64,000 bases of DNA from Lachnospiraceae bacterium Phil5 (GTDB taxonomy: Bacteria > Bacillota > Clostridia > TANB77 > CAG-508): the NCBI GenBank assembly GCA_002633185.1, contig NWBM01000002.1, positions 626,832 through 690,831 of the forward strand, given 5' to 3'. Position 1 is the stretch's first letter. Every line of letters starts with the position of its first letter. Of the stretch, positions 37,972-46,571 are shown one piece after another. The notes beneath the pieces are model-generated. The model had not been told where the DNA came from. It saw only the letters and a list, made by a program, of their open reading frames with translations, and made no database searches. The position numbers and the translations under genes were made by a program.

Positions 37972-38110
37972 AATACACCACTTCCTTTTCTTTATAATTT
38001 ATATTATTAAAGCATTTTCTATCTGCTTAATAAACAACTTAATTATTTTAGAAAAGGCTGCAATAAACTTTTTTACTACAGAATTATTTATTTTTCCATA
38101 ATAACAAAAG

Positions 38111-38153
38111 AAGGCCATTAGATAGTGATGTAATATCACTTTCTAACTGCCTT
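38111..38153. other. Long imperfect hairpin upstream of flavodoxin and lemA
   Basis: AAGGCCATTAGATAGTGAT pairs with ATCACTTTCTAACTGCCTT (16 of 19 pairs) around a 5-base loop. On the minus strand it is followed by TTCTTTT. It lies in the 350-base gap between divergent flavodoxin and lemA, in which no gene is seen. It could be an attenuator for flavodoxin or a small-RNA terminator. Confidence 0.6.
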
Positions 38154-38323
38154 GGCTGCCTATCTATTTGATAAATTTATATCATAAATTTGCAATTTTG
38201 TCAATTGGATTTTTCCTATTTTAAAATATTTTTTTATAAATTTTTCCCACTTTTCAAAATTGAAAATTTGTGATTTAATATACATATATAAAAAACATTT
38301 TTCAAATTAAGGAGGTACAAAAA

Positions 38324-38887
38324 ATGAAAAAAAGTACAATAGTATTAATTGTAGTTCTAGCAATTGTTGCAATTCTAGCACTTTCACTTATTGGAACTTA
38401 CAATGGATTAGTTTCTAAAAAAGAAGCTGTAACAAAAGAATATTCAAACCTTGAGGTTATGTTACAAAGAAGAGCAGATTTAATTCCTAACCTAGTAAAC
38501 ACAGTAAAAGGCTTTACTGCACATGAAAATGAAGTAATAGACAAAGTTACTACAGCAAGAGAACATTTAGTTAATGCTAAAAGCATTGATGACAAACAAA
38601 AAGCAAATGATGAATTAACTAGTTCATTAAATGCATTAATGGTTGTTGTTGAAAACTACCCAGACTTAAAATCATCTCAAAATTTCATAAATTTACAAGA
38701 TGAATTAGCTGGTACAGAAAACAGAATTTCTACAGCAAGACGTGATTACAACAATGCTGTAAACACTTATAATGGACAAATTAAAAAATTTCCAAATAAC
38801 ATGCTAGCATGTATGTTTGGATTTGGAGAAGAAAAATATTTTCAAGCTGATGTAAAGGCTCAGGAGGTTCCTAGTGTTAACTTCTAA
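38324..38887 (+). CDS. lemA: LemA family protein
   Basis: 187 residues. An N-terminal transmembrane segment (about 5-25) is followed by the LemA helical domain, with NGLVSKKEAVTKEYSNLEVMLQRRADLIPNLV-type sequence and a FPNNMLACMFGF end. AAGGAGG precedes the ATG. The LemA/TPM pair is common in bacteria; the function is envelope-linked but not settled. It overlaps the next gene by 14 bases. Confidence 0.94.
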   Translation: MKKSTIVLIVVLAIVAILALSLIGTYNGLVSKKEAVTKEYSNLEVMLQRRADLIPNLVNTVKGFTAHENEVIDKVTTAREHLVNAKSIDDKQKANDELTSSLNALMVVVENYPDLKSSQNFINLQDELAGTENRISTARRDYNNAVNTYNGQIKKFPNNMLACMFGFGEEKYFQADVKAQEVPSVNF

Positions 38888-39770
38888 TAAAAAATTTATA
38901 ATAATATTTTCAATTTTTATATTATTATTTAATTTAATAATTAGTAAAAGTTTTGCTATAGTGCCACAATCTTACGAATTCTACGTTAATGACACAGCAA
39001 ACGTGTTAAGTGAAGATACTGAAAAATATATAATTGATATTAACAAAAAATTATATGAAAAAACTGGTGCACAAATTGTGGTTGTAACCGTAAATAATCT
39101 AGAAGAAAAATCAATTGAAGAATATTCAACTGAATTATTTAGAAGTTATGGAATTGGTAGCAAAGACAAAAACAATGGAGTTCTACTTATTCTTTCTATT
39201 GAAGACAGAAAAACAAGAATTGAAGTTGGTTATGGCTTAGAAGGCCGCTTAACTGATGGAAAAACCGGTAGAATTTTAGATGAATACGCTGTTCCCTATT
39301 TCAAAGATAATAATTGGAATGATGGAATTAGAAATACATTTAATGCAATTTTGAACGAAGTGTGTAAAGAATATGATATTACAATTGAAGGTCTAGATGA
39401 ATTTAAAGATGTTGAGTTTATTGATGATGTTACATACTTAACGCCACTTATTGTGTTTGTTATATGTTTAATTACAAGGCATATTTTTAAGAAAGGTATG
39501 TTTACTAAATGGCTTGTAGGAGCTGGAATTGCAATTGTTGCAACAATTGTTGATGGTATACTTTTACATACTTTTGCAATATGGGAAATACTGCTTTTCA
39601 ACCTAATAGCAGCTTTGCTTGGAACCATTGGATTGTTTAATTTGCTATTAATGATTTTTTCTGGCAGTGGAAGCTCTTCAAGTAGTGGCTGGTCTTCTGG
39701 CGGAGGCGGTGGCGGATCATCTGGAGGCGGTGGCTCTTCTGGTGGTGGCGGAAGTAGTAGAGGATTTTAA
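38874..39770 (+). CDS. TPM domain membrane protein (YgcG-like)
   Basis: 298 residues. A signal peptide (about 8-28) leads to a TPM (TLP18.3/Psb32/MOLO-1) domain at about 35-160, with YVNDTANVLSEDTEKYI and LILSIEDRKTRIEVGYGLEG. Membrane segments lie at about 185-205 and 215-265, before a Ser/Gly-rich tail ending GGSSRGF, typical of the YgcG group. The GTG start lies inside lemA behind AGGAGG, indicating coupled translation. Confidence 0.93.
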   Translation: MLTSNKKFIIIFSIFILLFNLIISKSFAIVPQSYEFYVNDTANVLSEDTEKYIIDINKKLYEKTGAQIVVVTVNNLEEKSIEEYSTELFRSYGIGSKDKNNGVLLILSIEDRKTRIEVGYGLEGRLTDGKTGRILDEYAVPYFKDNNWNDGIRNTFNAILNEVCKEYDITIEGLDEFKDVEFIDDVTYLTPLIVFVICLITRHIFKKGMFTKWLVGAGIAIVATIVDGILLHTFAIWEILLFNLIAALLGTIGLFNLLLMIFSGSGSSSSSGWSSGGGGGGSSGGGGSSGGGGSSRGF

Positions 39771-39775
39771 CTATA

Positions 39776-39810
39776 AAAAGCTTAAATGCAAATACATTTA
39801 AGCTTTTTTG
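39776..39810 (+). terminator. Terminator of the lemA operon
   Basis: AAAAGCTTAAATG is inverted as CATTTAAGCTTTT with T-runs. It also overlaps the last codons of the convergent gene at 39798. Confidence 0.85.
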
Positions 39811-40163
39811 TTTTTTATAGTTAATTCAAAACTAATATCAATTAATTCACAAATTTCCTTCTCTTCAACCGTTCCATCTAACAAAACCGAAATCCAATGT
39901 TCCTTATTCATGTGATACGCTGGCAATATTCCCTTTCTTTTTCTCAAACCGCCTATTAGTTCCGGAATATTTTTTAAATTTATTACATCAACTGTTCCCT
40001 CTTTTTCAACACTAAGTTTCTCATAAGGAACATCCATTATAAGAGCAAACCATTTTTTATTATCTGGATGCTTAAAAGTTGTATGATTTGGAGTATCCAT
40101 CCATGGATGCTCTTGCAAAGGCTTGTACGTTTTATTAATATATTTTTCTATTTTTGCCCTCAT
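39798..40163 (-). CDS. MmcQ/YjbR-like DNA-binding-fold protein
   Basis: About 121 residues of the MmcQ/YjbR family (double wing fold), with HTTFKHPDNKKWFALIMDVP and YHMNKEHWISVLLDG. The function of these proteins is not established. The ATG at 40163 follows AGGAG with an 8-base gap. It is followed upstream by the flavin-fold gene on the same strand, so the two may be cotranscribed. Confidence 0.82.
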   Translation of the reverse strand: MRAKIEKYINKTYKPLQEHPWMDTPNHTTFKHPDNKKWFALIMDVPYEKLSVEKEGTVDVINLKNIPELIGGLRKRKGILPAYHMNKEHWISVLLDGTVEEKEICELIDISFELTIKNKKA

Positions 40164-40191
40164 ACAAACCACTCCTATTTTCTAATTTATT

Positions 40192-40584
40192 TTAAAACTC
40201 TACAACTCTTGGAGGCTCTGTAAATGAACAAAATATAGCTTTCGCATTTTTCAAATATAAAACCTCTGTATTATCATCATCTGCTGAATACATCATTTTT
40301 AATTCAGGATGATTTTCTAGCATGCTTACTTTTGCATCTCTTCTACTATCTTCAACTACCTCCGCTTGTAGTCTTATCCATTTTCCATCTATTGCAGCTG
40401 AAATTTCAACCTTTGGATTAATATGCATTTGTTTTGATACATTTTTTACCTTTCCTGTTTGAATATATAATTTTCCATCAAAAATATTTACTGCCCCAAA
40501 AGGCCTTACTCTTGGCTGATTTTCTTCCTCTGTTGCAATAAAAAATACTCCACATTTTCTTAAAAATTCATATACCTCTTCCAT
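40192..40584 (-). CDS. Pyridoxamine 5'-phosphate oxidase-fold flavoprotein
   Basis: 130 residues with VFFIATEEENQPRVRPFGAVNIFDGKLYIQTGK at the N-terminus, the split-barrel FMN-binding fold of PNPOx-like or NimA-like proteins, and FTEPPRVVEF at the end. It is probably a small FMN-dependent reductase; the substrate is unknown. AAGGAGAA precedes the start. Confidence 0.85.
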   Translation of the reverse strand: MEEVYEFLRKCGVFFIATEEENQPRVRPFGAVNIFDGKLYIQTGKVKNVSKQMHINPKVEISAAIDGKWIRLQAEVVEDSRRDAKVSMLENHPELKMMYSADDDNTEVLYLKNAKAIFCSFTEPPRVVEF

Positions 40585-40721
40585 AATTCATTCTCCTTTT
40601 TTTATTTGTATTATATCACACATTAATCAATATACAATTAAATTTAAAAATTGTATTTCATTAATTAAATTATTTTGCTATAATCTATTTAATGATATAT
40701 CTATATAAAGGAGTATTAAAT

Positions 40722-41216
40722 ATGAAAAAAGTAATTATTATTGGAAGCCCTGGAGCAGGGAAAAGTGTATTTGCTAGAAAGCTACATGAAATTACAAACT
40801 TACCACTATACCATATAGATATGCTTTTCCATAATACTGACGGCACACACATTACAACAGAAGAATTGATTGAAAAGTTTGAAGAAATTTTTAAAACCGA
40901 TGCATGGATCATGGATGGTAATTATCAAAGAACTTTAGAAATGCGTATTAAAGAATGCGACACCATATTTCTTTTAGATTATCCTGTTGAAGTATGTTTG
41001 GCCGGAGCTGAAGCACGTGTAGGTACCAAAAGAGATGATTTACCTTGGGTCGAAGATAAATTAGACGAAGAATTTAAGAAAGTTATTCTTAATTTTTCTA
41101 CGGAAAAACTTCCTAAAATATATGAGCTATTAGACATGTATAAAAATGAAAAAGCGATTATCATTTTTAAGAATAGATTAGAAGCTGAAGAATATATTGA
41201 AAATTTTCGTAACTAA
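40722..41216 (+). CDS. P-loop kinase, FlaR/topology-modulation-like
   Basis: 164 residues. Walker A is GSPGAGKSVFARKL near the N-terminus. LPLYHIDMLFHNTDG and WIMDGNYQRTLEMRI match the adenylate-kinase-like proteins often named DNA topology modulation protein. The ATG at 40722 follows AAAGGAG; an in-frame ATG at 40692 lacks a ribosome site. The true substrate is unknown. It is followed after 12 bases by another P-loop gene. Confidence 0.85.
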   Translation: MKKVIIIGSPGAGKSVFARKLHEITNLPLYHIDMLFHNTDGTHITTEELIEKFEEIFKTDAWIMDGNYQRTLEMRIKECDTIFLLDYPVEVCLAGAEARVGTKRDDLPWVEDKLDEEFKKVILNFSTEKLPKIYELLDMYKNEKAIIIFKNRLEAEEYIENFRN

Positions 41217-41228
41217 GAGGTGATTAAA

Positions 41229-41735
41229 ATGTCAAAATTATATATTATAACAGGACCTGCAGGTGTTGGAAAAAGTACAATTTCAAAGAAACTTGCAGAA
41301 TGTAGTAGCAAGTCTGCCCTTATTGAAGGAGATGAAATATATCATCAAGTTGTTGGAGGATATTCCCCAGCATGGAAGGACGGAAATCATTTAAATGTGT
41401 TTTGGAAAATATGTATTGATACAATAAAAACATATTTGAAAGCTGGTTATGATGTTGTTTTTAATTATATTGTTAATCCGGATAAACTAAGTTTTCTTAA
41501 GCAAAGCCTTGGAGATTTCGAAATAAAATTTGTTGTTTTAATGGTTGATGAAGAAACTCTTCTTCTACGAGACAGCCAAAGACCTGAGGACTGCCAGATG
41601 AAAGAACGTTGTATTACTTTGTTGAATAGTTTTAGGAATAAAGGTTTTGATGATAATAATGTTTTAGATACTAGTAAATTGTCTGTTGAAGAAACCATTG
41701 AAATTATCTGCAATAATAACAAATTTAATATTTAA
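41229..41735 (+). CDS. P-loop NTPase, shikimate-kinase/AAA_33-like
   Basis: 168 residues. Walker A is TGPAGVGKSTISKKL, and an acidic IEGDEIYHQVVGGY segment follows. The C-terminal half has LLLRDSQRPEDCQMKERC. It resembles small zeta-toxin-like or kinase-like ATPases of unknown substrate. The ATG follows GAGGTGA. It probably shares a transcript with the 40722 gene. Confidence 0.82.
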   Translation: MSKLYIITGPAGVGKSTISKKLAECSSKSALIEGDEIYHQVVGGYSPAWKDGNHLNVFWKICIDTIKTYLKAGYDVVFNYIVNPDKLSFLKQSLGDFEIKFVVLMVDEETLLLRDSQRPEDCQMKERCITLLNSFRNKGFDDNNVLDTSKLSVEETIEIICNNNKFNI

Positions 41736-41754
41736 TTATACTTTCCCAAAATAT

Positions 41755-41789
41755 AAAAAAGCAGTATTAAGATAACTACTGCTTTTTTT
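41755..41789. terminator. Bidirectional terminator
   Basis: AAAAAAGCAGTA is inverted as TACTGCTTTTTT. It lies between the convergent P-loop gene and the HExxH gene. Confidence 0.88.
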
Positions 41790-41797
41790 CTTGTATT

Positions 41798-43201
41798 TTA
41801 TCTTTCTATTTTAGCCTCATCCTTGTCTGCAAAAACCGCTTTACACTCCCTACTCTCAGCCGCTCTTCTATCCACATCAGCTTTAACTGCATCAACCAAA
41901 GAATCAATTGCCTCGCTATCAATAACAAATCTTCCCCACTTTATAAATGGAGCTCCAATCTCACCAAGCAATTTCATTTGCTTTTCTTCATCACTATATG
42001 AACACACATATGCTTCAGCACACTTATCTAGCACATCTTTGGAATTTAATTCCCCGCTTAAAGTTCTTTCATGCAAATATGTTGCATATGCATACCCCAT
42101 CACATGGGCAAGCCTAGCAAGCAACTGTGATGTATACATTTCCGGCAATTTAGTATTCTCCTGCCATTCTCTTGTTACAGTAATAAAATCCAACAACTGC
42201 CCCATTTCTTCGTCTGTAATCGTACCATTTTCTGTATACAATTTCGATATTTTAAGCCATCTATCCAAATCGTCAATATAGTCATCTGGAATTTCATTTT
42301 TTGAAAATTTATCAAAAAACTTCCATCTAAAATCTGCAAAAAATTGCAAAGTATCTGCATCTTGATAATGCTCTTTTAAATAATCCGCAAATAACTGCTC
42401 TGAATAAATTGAGCAAGTTTCCTTTAATATCAATTCATTCAAGAAATCTGGAGTTTTCTCGCTATTTTTATAACTGTCAAGCTCCTGTATCTGCTCAGGC
42501 TTTAAAATGCTTGTATCTACATTAATTGTAAGAAATCTGTGCATCAATTCATGTGCCATAGTCATTGCCGTGCAATAACTTCCAGCAATTGGAATATTCA
42601 TACTATGTGCTTCATTTAGCGTAAACTCTGGAATCATTATTCCTTGTTTAACTACATTGAACACATAATCCTCATCATTATACCATTCCATTGGAATTGT
42701 AAGTTTCGCATTTCGTAGCTCATTGTGAGCCATTTCACCATACATTGGACTTATGGTTGAATAGAAATCTTCAATTATTTCTGTAATTTTTTCTATAGGA
42801 ATCTCTCTTTCCAAACGTTTTCTGTTATGATCTATTGAAGTCCAGCCACGATGCCACATGAATTTTTTATCTGCACTTTTTTCATTCACCCCATATGGCA
42901 TATATTTGCTATTTGGTGCTAATTCTGCCGACATTAAATTCTCTTTCCATGGTGAGTTTGTTACCGGTTTTTGTTTAACTTTTTCCGCAGAAACCTGGGC
43001 TAAGCGCCAATAGTTGATTGATTCTTTTTCTGATTGTTGATTGTTATTAGTATAATAACCTTTTTCCGTTAGATATCTACCAATTTGAACTGTTAATATT
43101 TGAACGCCTTTGAAGAAGGATTTATCAACCTTTTCAAAAGTTTTTGATGAATATTCTAGCATTTTCAAGGTAATTTCTTCTTCTAATTCTCTCTCATCCA
43201 T
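41798..43201 (-). CDS. Uncharacterised protein with HExxH zinc-protease motif
   Basis: 467 residues, family not recognised. The motif MTMAHELMHRFL (HExxH, about residue 215) suggests a gluzincin-type metallopeptidase. Glu-rich helices downstream (ELILKETCSIYSEQLFADYL) could hold the third zinc ligand. There is no signal peptide or transmembrane segment, so it is likely cytoplasmic. Ends in a charged tail. Monocistronic. Confidence 0.7.
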   Translation of the reverse strand: MDERELEEEITLKMLEYSSKTFEKVDKSFFKGVQILTVQIGRYLTEKGYYTNNNQQSEKESINYWRLAQVSAEKVKQKPVTNSPWKENLMSAELAPNSKYMPYGVNEKSADKKFMWHRGWTSIDHNRKRLEREIPIEKITEIIEDFYSTISPMYGEMAHNELRNAKLTIPMEWYNDEDYVFNVVKQGIMIPEFTLNEAHSMNIPIAGSYCTAMTMAHELMHRFLTINVDTSILKPEQIQELDSYKNSEKTPDFLNELILKETCSIYSEQLFADYLKEHYQDADTLQFFADFRWKFFDKFSKNEIPDDYIDDLDRWLKISKLYTENGTITDEEMGQLLDFITVTREWQENTKLPEMYTSQLLARLAHVMGYAYATYLHERTLSGELNSKDVLDKCAEAYVCSYSDEEKQMKLLGEIGAPFIKWGRFVIDSEAIDSLVDAVKADVDRRAAESRECKAVFADKDEAKIER

Positions 43202-43278
43202 TGGTGCGAAAACTCCTTTCTGTTTAATGTCAATTTTTCAGCTATTATATCATACAATTACTGATATTAAAAGCATTT

Positions 43279-43307
43279 TTGACATTTTACCATTTTAACA
43301 GTATAAT
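43279..43307 (+). promoter_or_regulatory. Consensus promoter of the pyruvyl transferase gene
   Basis: TTGACA at 43279-43284, a 17-base spacer and TATAAT at 43302-43307. The leader is only about 14 bases and holds the AAGGAGG site. Confidence 0.88.
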
Positions 43308-43327
43308 AATTCAAACAAGGAGGAACT

Positions 43328-44401
43328 ATGAAAAAAATATTTTTAATGGCATATGTACGAAAAAATTTAGGAGACGATTTATTCATAAAAATGCTAACTC
43401 ATAAATATCCAGACTGCACATTTTTTATGAATGTCGACACCGACACATATATTGATTATTTGCAAGCAATTCCAAATTTAAAAATTTCTGTAGTAAATAA
43501 TCTTAAAGAAGAACTCTATAACTCAGATGTATCAGCCTATGACGCTTATATTTATATTGGTGGTTCAATTTTTATAGAGCCTAAAAATAAAACTTTATAT
43601 TATAATAATTTCAATGATTTTATAGATAAATGCAAAGCACATGGCAAGCCTTTTTACTATATAAGCTGCAACTTTGGGCCATATAGCACTCAAAACTATT
43701 TTGATTATTCAAGAAAAATATTCGAAAGTTGCACAGATATTTGTTTTAGAGATAAATATTCATATAATCTTTTCAAAAGTATTAGCACAGTGCGCTATGC
43801 ACCTGATTTTATATTTAACTATAAAAAGCCACATGACAAAATTATTAGCAATAGCGTTGGAATTTCTGTAATAGATTTATCAATTAGACAAAATTTAAAT
43901 ATTTCAACTGAAGATTATTTAGATTTTTTAACTACTAATATATCAAATTATTTAAAAGAAAATAAGCAAGTTTATTTATTTTCATTTTGCAAATATGAAG
44001 GTGATGAAACCACAATTAATTCACTTATTGAGAGATTCCCAAATGAAAAAAATATTCACGCTATAAAATATAATGGAAATTTAGATTCATTTTTAGATTT
44101 ATACAGTCAAATGGAATATGCAATTTGCACTAGATTTCATTCATTTGTATTGTCTAGCTTATTTAGAAATAAGGTTTATGTGTTATCATATAGTTCTAAA
44201 ATTGATAACGTGCTTGATGATTTAAATTTAGATTTGCCTTCTGTTCATTTAAGTAGTATTAATAAAAATTTGGAGTTGAATCTTGATAATTTTAAGGCAG
44301 CTAATAGTGAAAATCTTAATAATGCAATAGAATTAGCACAGGAACAATTGGATGGGGTTAATAGATTTTTTGGGACACCTCCAAAAAACATCTTGGATTG
44401 A
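43328..44401 (+). CDS. Polysaccharide pyruvyl transferase family protein
   Basis: 357 residues. MKKIFLMAYVRKNLGDDLFIKMLTHKYP, DAYIYIGGSIFIEP, FYYISCNFGPY and YAICTRFHSFVLSSL match the CsaB/WcaK family, which adds pyruvyl ketals to cell-envelope sugars. Family 1 repeat sequence encodes its last residues (FFGTPPKNIL), after which one Asp precedes the stop. It faces two glycosyltransferase genes across a repeat-flanked terminator. Confidence 0.88.
   Translation: MKKIFLMAYVRKNLGDDLFIKMLTHKYPDCTFFMNVDTDTYIDYLQAIPNLKISVVNNLKEELYNSDVSAYDAYIYIGGSIFIEPKNKTLYYNNFNDFIDKCKAHGKPFYYISCNFGPYSTQNYFDYSRKIFESCTDICFRDKYSYNLFKSISTVRYAPDFIFNYKKPHDKIISNSVGISVIDLSIRQNLNISTEDYLDFLTTNISNYLKENKQVYLFSFCKYEGDETTINSLIERFPNEKNIHAIKYNGNLDSFLDLYSQMEYAICTRFHSFVLSSLFRNKVYVLSYSSKIDNVLDDLNLDLPSVHLSSINKNLELNLDNFKAANSENLNNAIELAQEQLDGVNRFFGTPPKNILD
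44364..44392 (-). repeat. Family 1 repeat, coding for the pyruvyl transferase C-terminus
   Basis: Perfect inverted copy of the 29-bp consensus, inside the last codons of the pyruvyl transferase gene. Confidence 0.93.
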
Positions 44402-44443
44402 AAAAAGTCGGAAAAAGAAATTAATTTCTTTTCCGACTTTTTT
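44401..44443. terminator. Terminator bracketed by family 1 repeats
   Basis: AAAAAAGTCGGAAAAGAAA-type arm is inverted as TTTCTTTTCCGACTTTTTT. It serves the convergent pyruvyl transferase and GT2 genes. Confidence 0.88.
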
Positions 44444-44461
44444 CGATTTTTTTCGCTTGAA

Positions 44462-44490
44462 GATGTTTTTTGGAGGTGTCCCAAAAAATC
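44462..44490 (+). repeat. Family 1 repeat, right copy of the pair
   Basis: Perfect 29-bp consensus, 13 bases downstream of the GT2 gene's stop. It forms an inverted pair with 44364-44392. Confidence 0.93.
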
Positions 44491-44503
44491 TCCCAAACCT
44501 CTA

Positions 44504-45295
44504 TTAAAAATATTTTCTAAAATTATTCTCCCCACTTTCAATTAATTCATTAAGAATTTCTAATCTAAGTGGTAATTTATCATTTTTAATTCTATTTAAA
44601 ATACTTTGTTTATATTGTGGATATTTAAAACATAAGTAATACATTTTTGAAATTTCTGTAATTAAATCCACCATAATTACACCAGATACTTCTTGTGTTG
44701 TATTGCTGTTTTCTACTTTTCTATATGTAAAAAATGATTCTTTAAAATAGTCATAAACTTTGCATTTGCATAGGCATTCTATTGTAAAAAATACATCTTC
44801 ATATTTGGCATTTTCAGTAAATCTTGTATCCCCTATTATCTCTTTTTTGAAGCATTTTACTGGACATCCTAATAATCTTGTTTTTTCAATTTTCTCTTCT
44901 ATTGAATCTTCATTTTCTACTAATAAAGTTTTCTCTCCAAAATTATCTTTTGTAAATGATAGTGAAATAATATCTTGATTTATGACCATGCTATCTAGTT
45001 TTGATAACACTTCGTTGTTTGTGTAATAATCATCACTATCTAAAAATAAAATATATTCACCAGTTGCTTTTTCAATTCCTAAATTTCTTGCTCCTCCAGC
45101 ACCTTTTCTTTCGGTATGAAATAATTTTACTGGATATTTTTTTATAATATCTAAACTGTTATCTGTGCTTCCGTCATCAATTACAAGCACTTCATATTTT
45201 GATTTATCTAGAGTCTGATTTGTAATGCTTTGTAGACATTCTTCAATATATTTTTCTTTATTATAATTAGGTATAATTATTGAAAATTTACACAT
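44504..45295 (-). CDS. GT2 family glycosyltransferase
   Basis: 263 residues of GT-A fold. FSIIIPNYNKEKYIEECLQSI opens the protein. VLVIDDGSTDNSLDIIKKY and ILFLDSDDYY give the nucleotide-sugar and metal sites, and ARNLGIEKATGEY is the usual linker. It probably adds a sugar to a surface glycan. It is 15 bases downstream of the GT4 gene, in one operon. Confidence 0.93.
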   Translation of the reverse strand: MCKFSIIIPNYNKEKYIEECLQSITNQTLDKSKYEVLVIDDGSTDNSLDIIKKYPVKLFHTERKGAGGARNLGIEKATGEYILFLDSDDYYTNNEVLSKLDSMVINQDIISLSFTKDNFGEKTLLVENEDSIEEKIEKTRLLGCPVKCFKKEIIGDTRFTENAKYEDVFFTIECLCKCKVYDYFKESFFTYRKVENSNTTQEVSGVIMVDLITEISKMYYLCFKYPQYKQSILNRIKNDKLPLRLEILNELIESGENNFRKYF

Positions 45296-45310
45296 TTTTT
45301 TCTCCCTTAA

Positions 45311-46333
45311 TTAAATAATATTTTCCCATTTTTCAATTAGTTCTTCATTGTTCCACTTGAAATCTTTAAGTTTTTCTTTGTAGATTTTTTTATTTTTAAT
45401 TATTGTATCAATTTTATCTTCGTATGAATCTATATTTTGTCTGCTTAAAATAACGCCTGTTTCGTTATCTAGTATTTGCTCATATGCAACTTCAAAATCT
45501 GTTACAATACATGGTACTCCTAAGATTTTGGCTTCTGTTATTACTAACCCCCATGTTTCATTTTCGCTTAGAAGCACTAAGTAATCGCAATGTTTTATTA
45601 TATTAAATGGATTATCTAAAAATCCTAAAAATTCGAAATTTTCTTTTAGCTCGCTGTACTTTTTCCTTATTTCTGTTTCAATGTCTTTATAATAATTTCC
45701 ACCTATAATGTACCATTTGAAATCTATGTTATGTTTTTCTAAAAATTTTGCAAGACTAAATTGTCTGTCAAATCCTTTTTCGTAGCATACTCTACTAACT
45801 GAAACTAAGGTTAGTTGATGATTTGTATCTATATCTATTTCACATTCTCTTTCAGATTTTTCTATAATTTTTTCAACGTCGATGATATTATAAATTACAT
45901 TTATTTCAATGTTATGCTCTTTAAATTTACTTGCATAGTCTTGCTCTAACATTACTTTTTTGCATGTTTCGCTAACTGTTACAACTTCGTCAACAATATT
46001 GTAAAAAGAATCTTCGTAGAAAACTGATGCATCTCTGTTTCCGAAATGATGGAACCATAAAATTGTTTTATCTCTTTTAATTTTATTATCTATTTCTAAT
46101 ACAGATTTATATGGAGAACATAAAATTATGGTATCCATTTTTTCATTGAAATTGTCATCAATTTTAACAACTTCAGCGTATCTGCTATATCTTTTTAGAA
46201 GATTCTCGTCTGATGTATCATCTGTATAGCCTACATAAAATTCATAACCCTTCATTTTTCTAAGCAAACTTAGAATAGCCATTTCTGTTCCACCCATATA
46301 GTACATTGGTCTAAAAAACATAACTTTTTTCAT
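45311..46333 (-). CDS. GT4 family glycosyltransferase
   Basis: 340 residues of GT-B fold. MYYMGGTEMAILSLLRKM is the N-terminal glycine-rich acceptor loop, VSVSRVCYEKGFDRQFSLAK is the hinge, and LSENETWGLVITEAKILGVPCIVTDF is the retaining-GT4 Glu motif. It works with the adjacent GT2 and probably the convergent pyruvyl transferase on a surface polysaccharide or teichoic-acid-like polymer. Confidence 0.92.
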   Translation of the reverse strand: MKKVMFFRPMYYMGGTEMAILSLLRKMKGYEFYVGYTDDTSDENLLKRYSRYAEVVKIDDNFNEKMDTIILCSPYKSVLEIDNKIKRDKTILWFHHFGNRDASVFYEDSFYNIVDEVVTVSETCKKVMLEQDYASKFKEHNIEINVIYNIIDVEKIIEKSERECEIDIDTNHQLTLVSVSRVCYEKGFDRQFSLAKFLEKHNIDFKWYIIGGNYYKDIETEIRKKYSELKENFEFLGFLDNPFNIIKHCDYLVLLSENETWGLVITEAKILGVPCIVTDFEVAYEQILDNETGVILSRQNIDSYEDKIDTIIKNKKIYKEKLKDFKWNNEELIEKWENII

Positions 46334-46477
46334 CTTTCAATCTCCTTAGGTTTTAGAATATTTTAACATGAATTGTGATTTTTTTCAATATGTTTTTGAC
46401 TTTTAGTATAGTTTTTATGTGAATTGAGATTACGTGAATTTTGTGTTTGAATTTTTCTGTTTGCAATGCAAAAAGAA

Positions 46478-46510
46478 AAAGACGTCCTTTGAATTTCAAA
46501 GAACGTCTTT
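46478..46510. terminator. Hairpin terminator near the 46572 gene
   Basis: AAAGACGTCCTTTGAA is inverted with one bulge as TTCAAAGAACGTCTTT. It lies downstream of the 46572 gene on the minus strand. Confidence 0.75.
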
Positions 46511-46543
46511 CACACGGTTTTCATTCGACAAATTTCGATGCAT

Positions 46544-46568
46544 GATGTTTTTTGGAGGTGTCCCAAAA
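46544..46568 (+). repeat. Family 1 repeat, truncated copy
   Basis: GATGTTTTTTGGAGGTGTCC and onwards, lacking the last 4-5 bases. It lies 3 bases beyond the stop of the 46572 gene. Confidence 0.88.
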
Positions 46569-46571
46569 GCT

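Noticed and set aside
44245-44541. Minus-strand reading frame across the convergent terminator
   Set aside because: It is made of two repeat copies and the antisense of the pyruvyl transferase gene, with no ribosome site.
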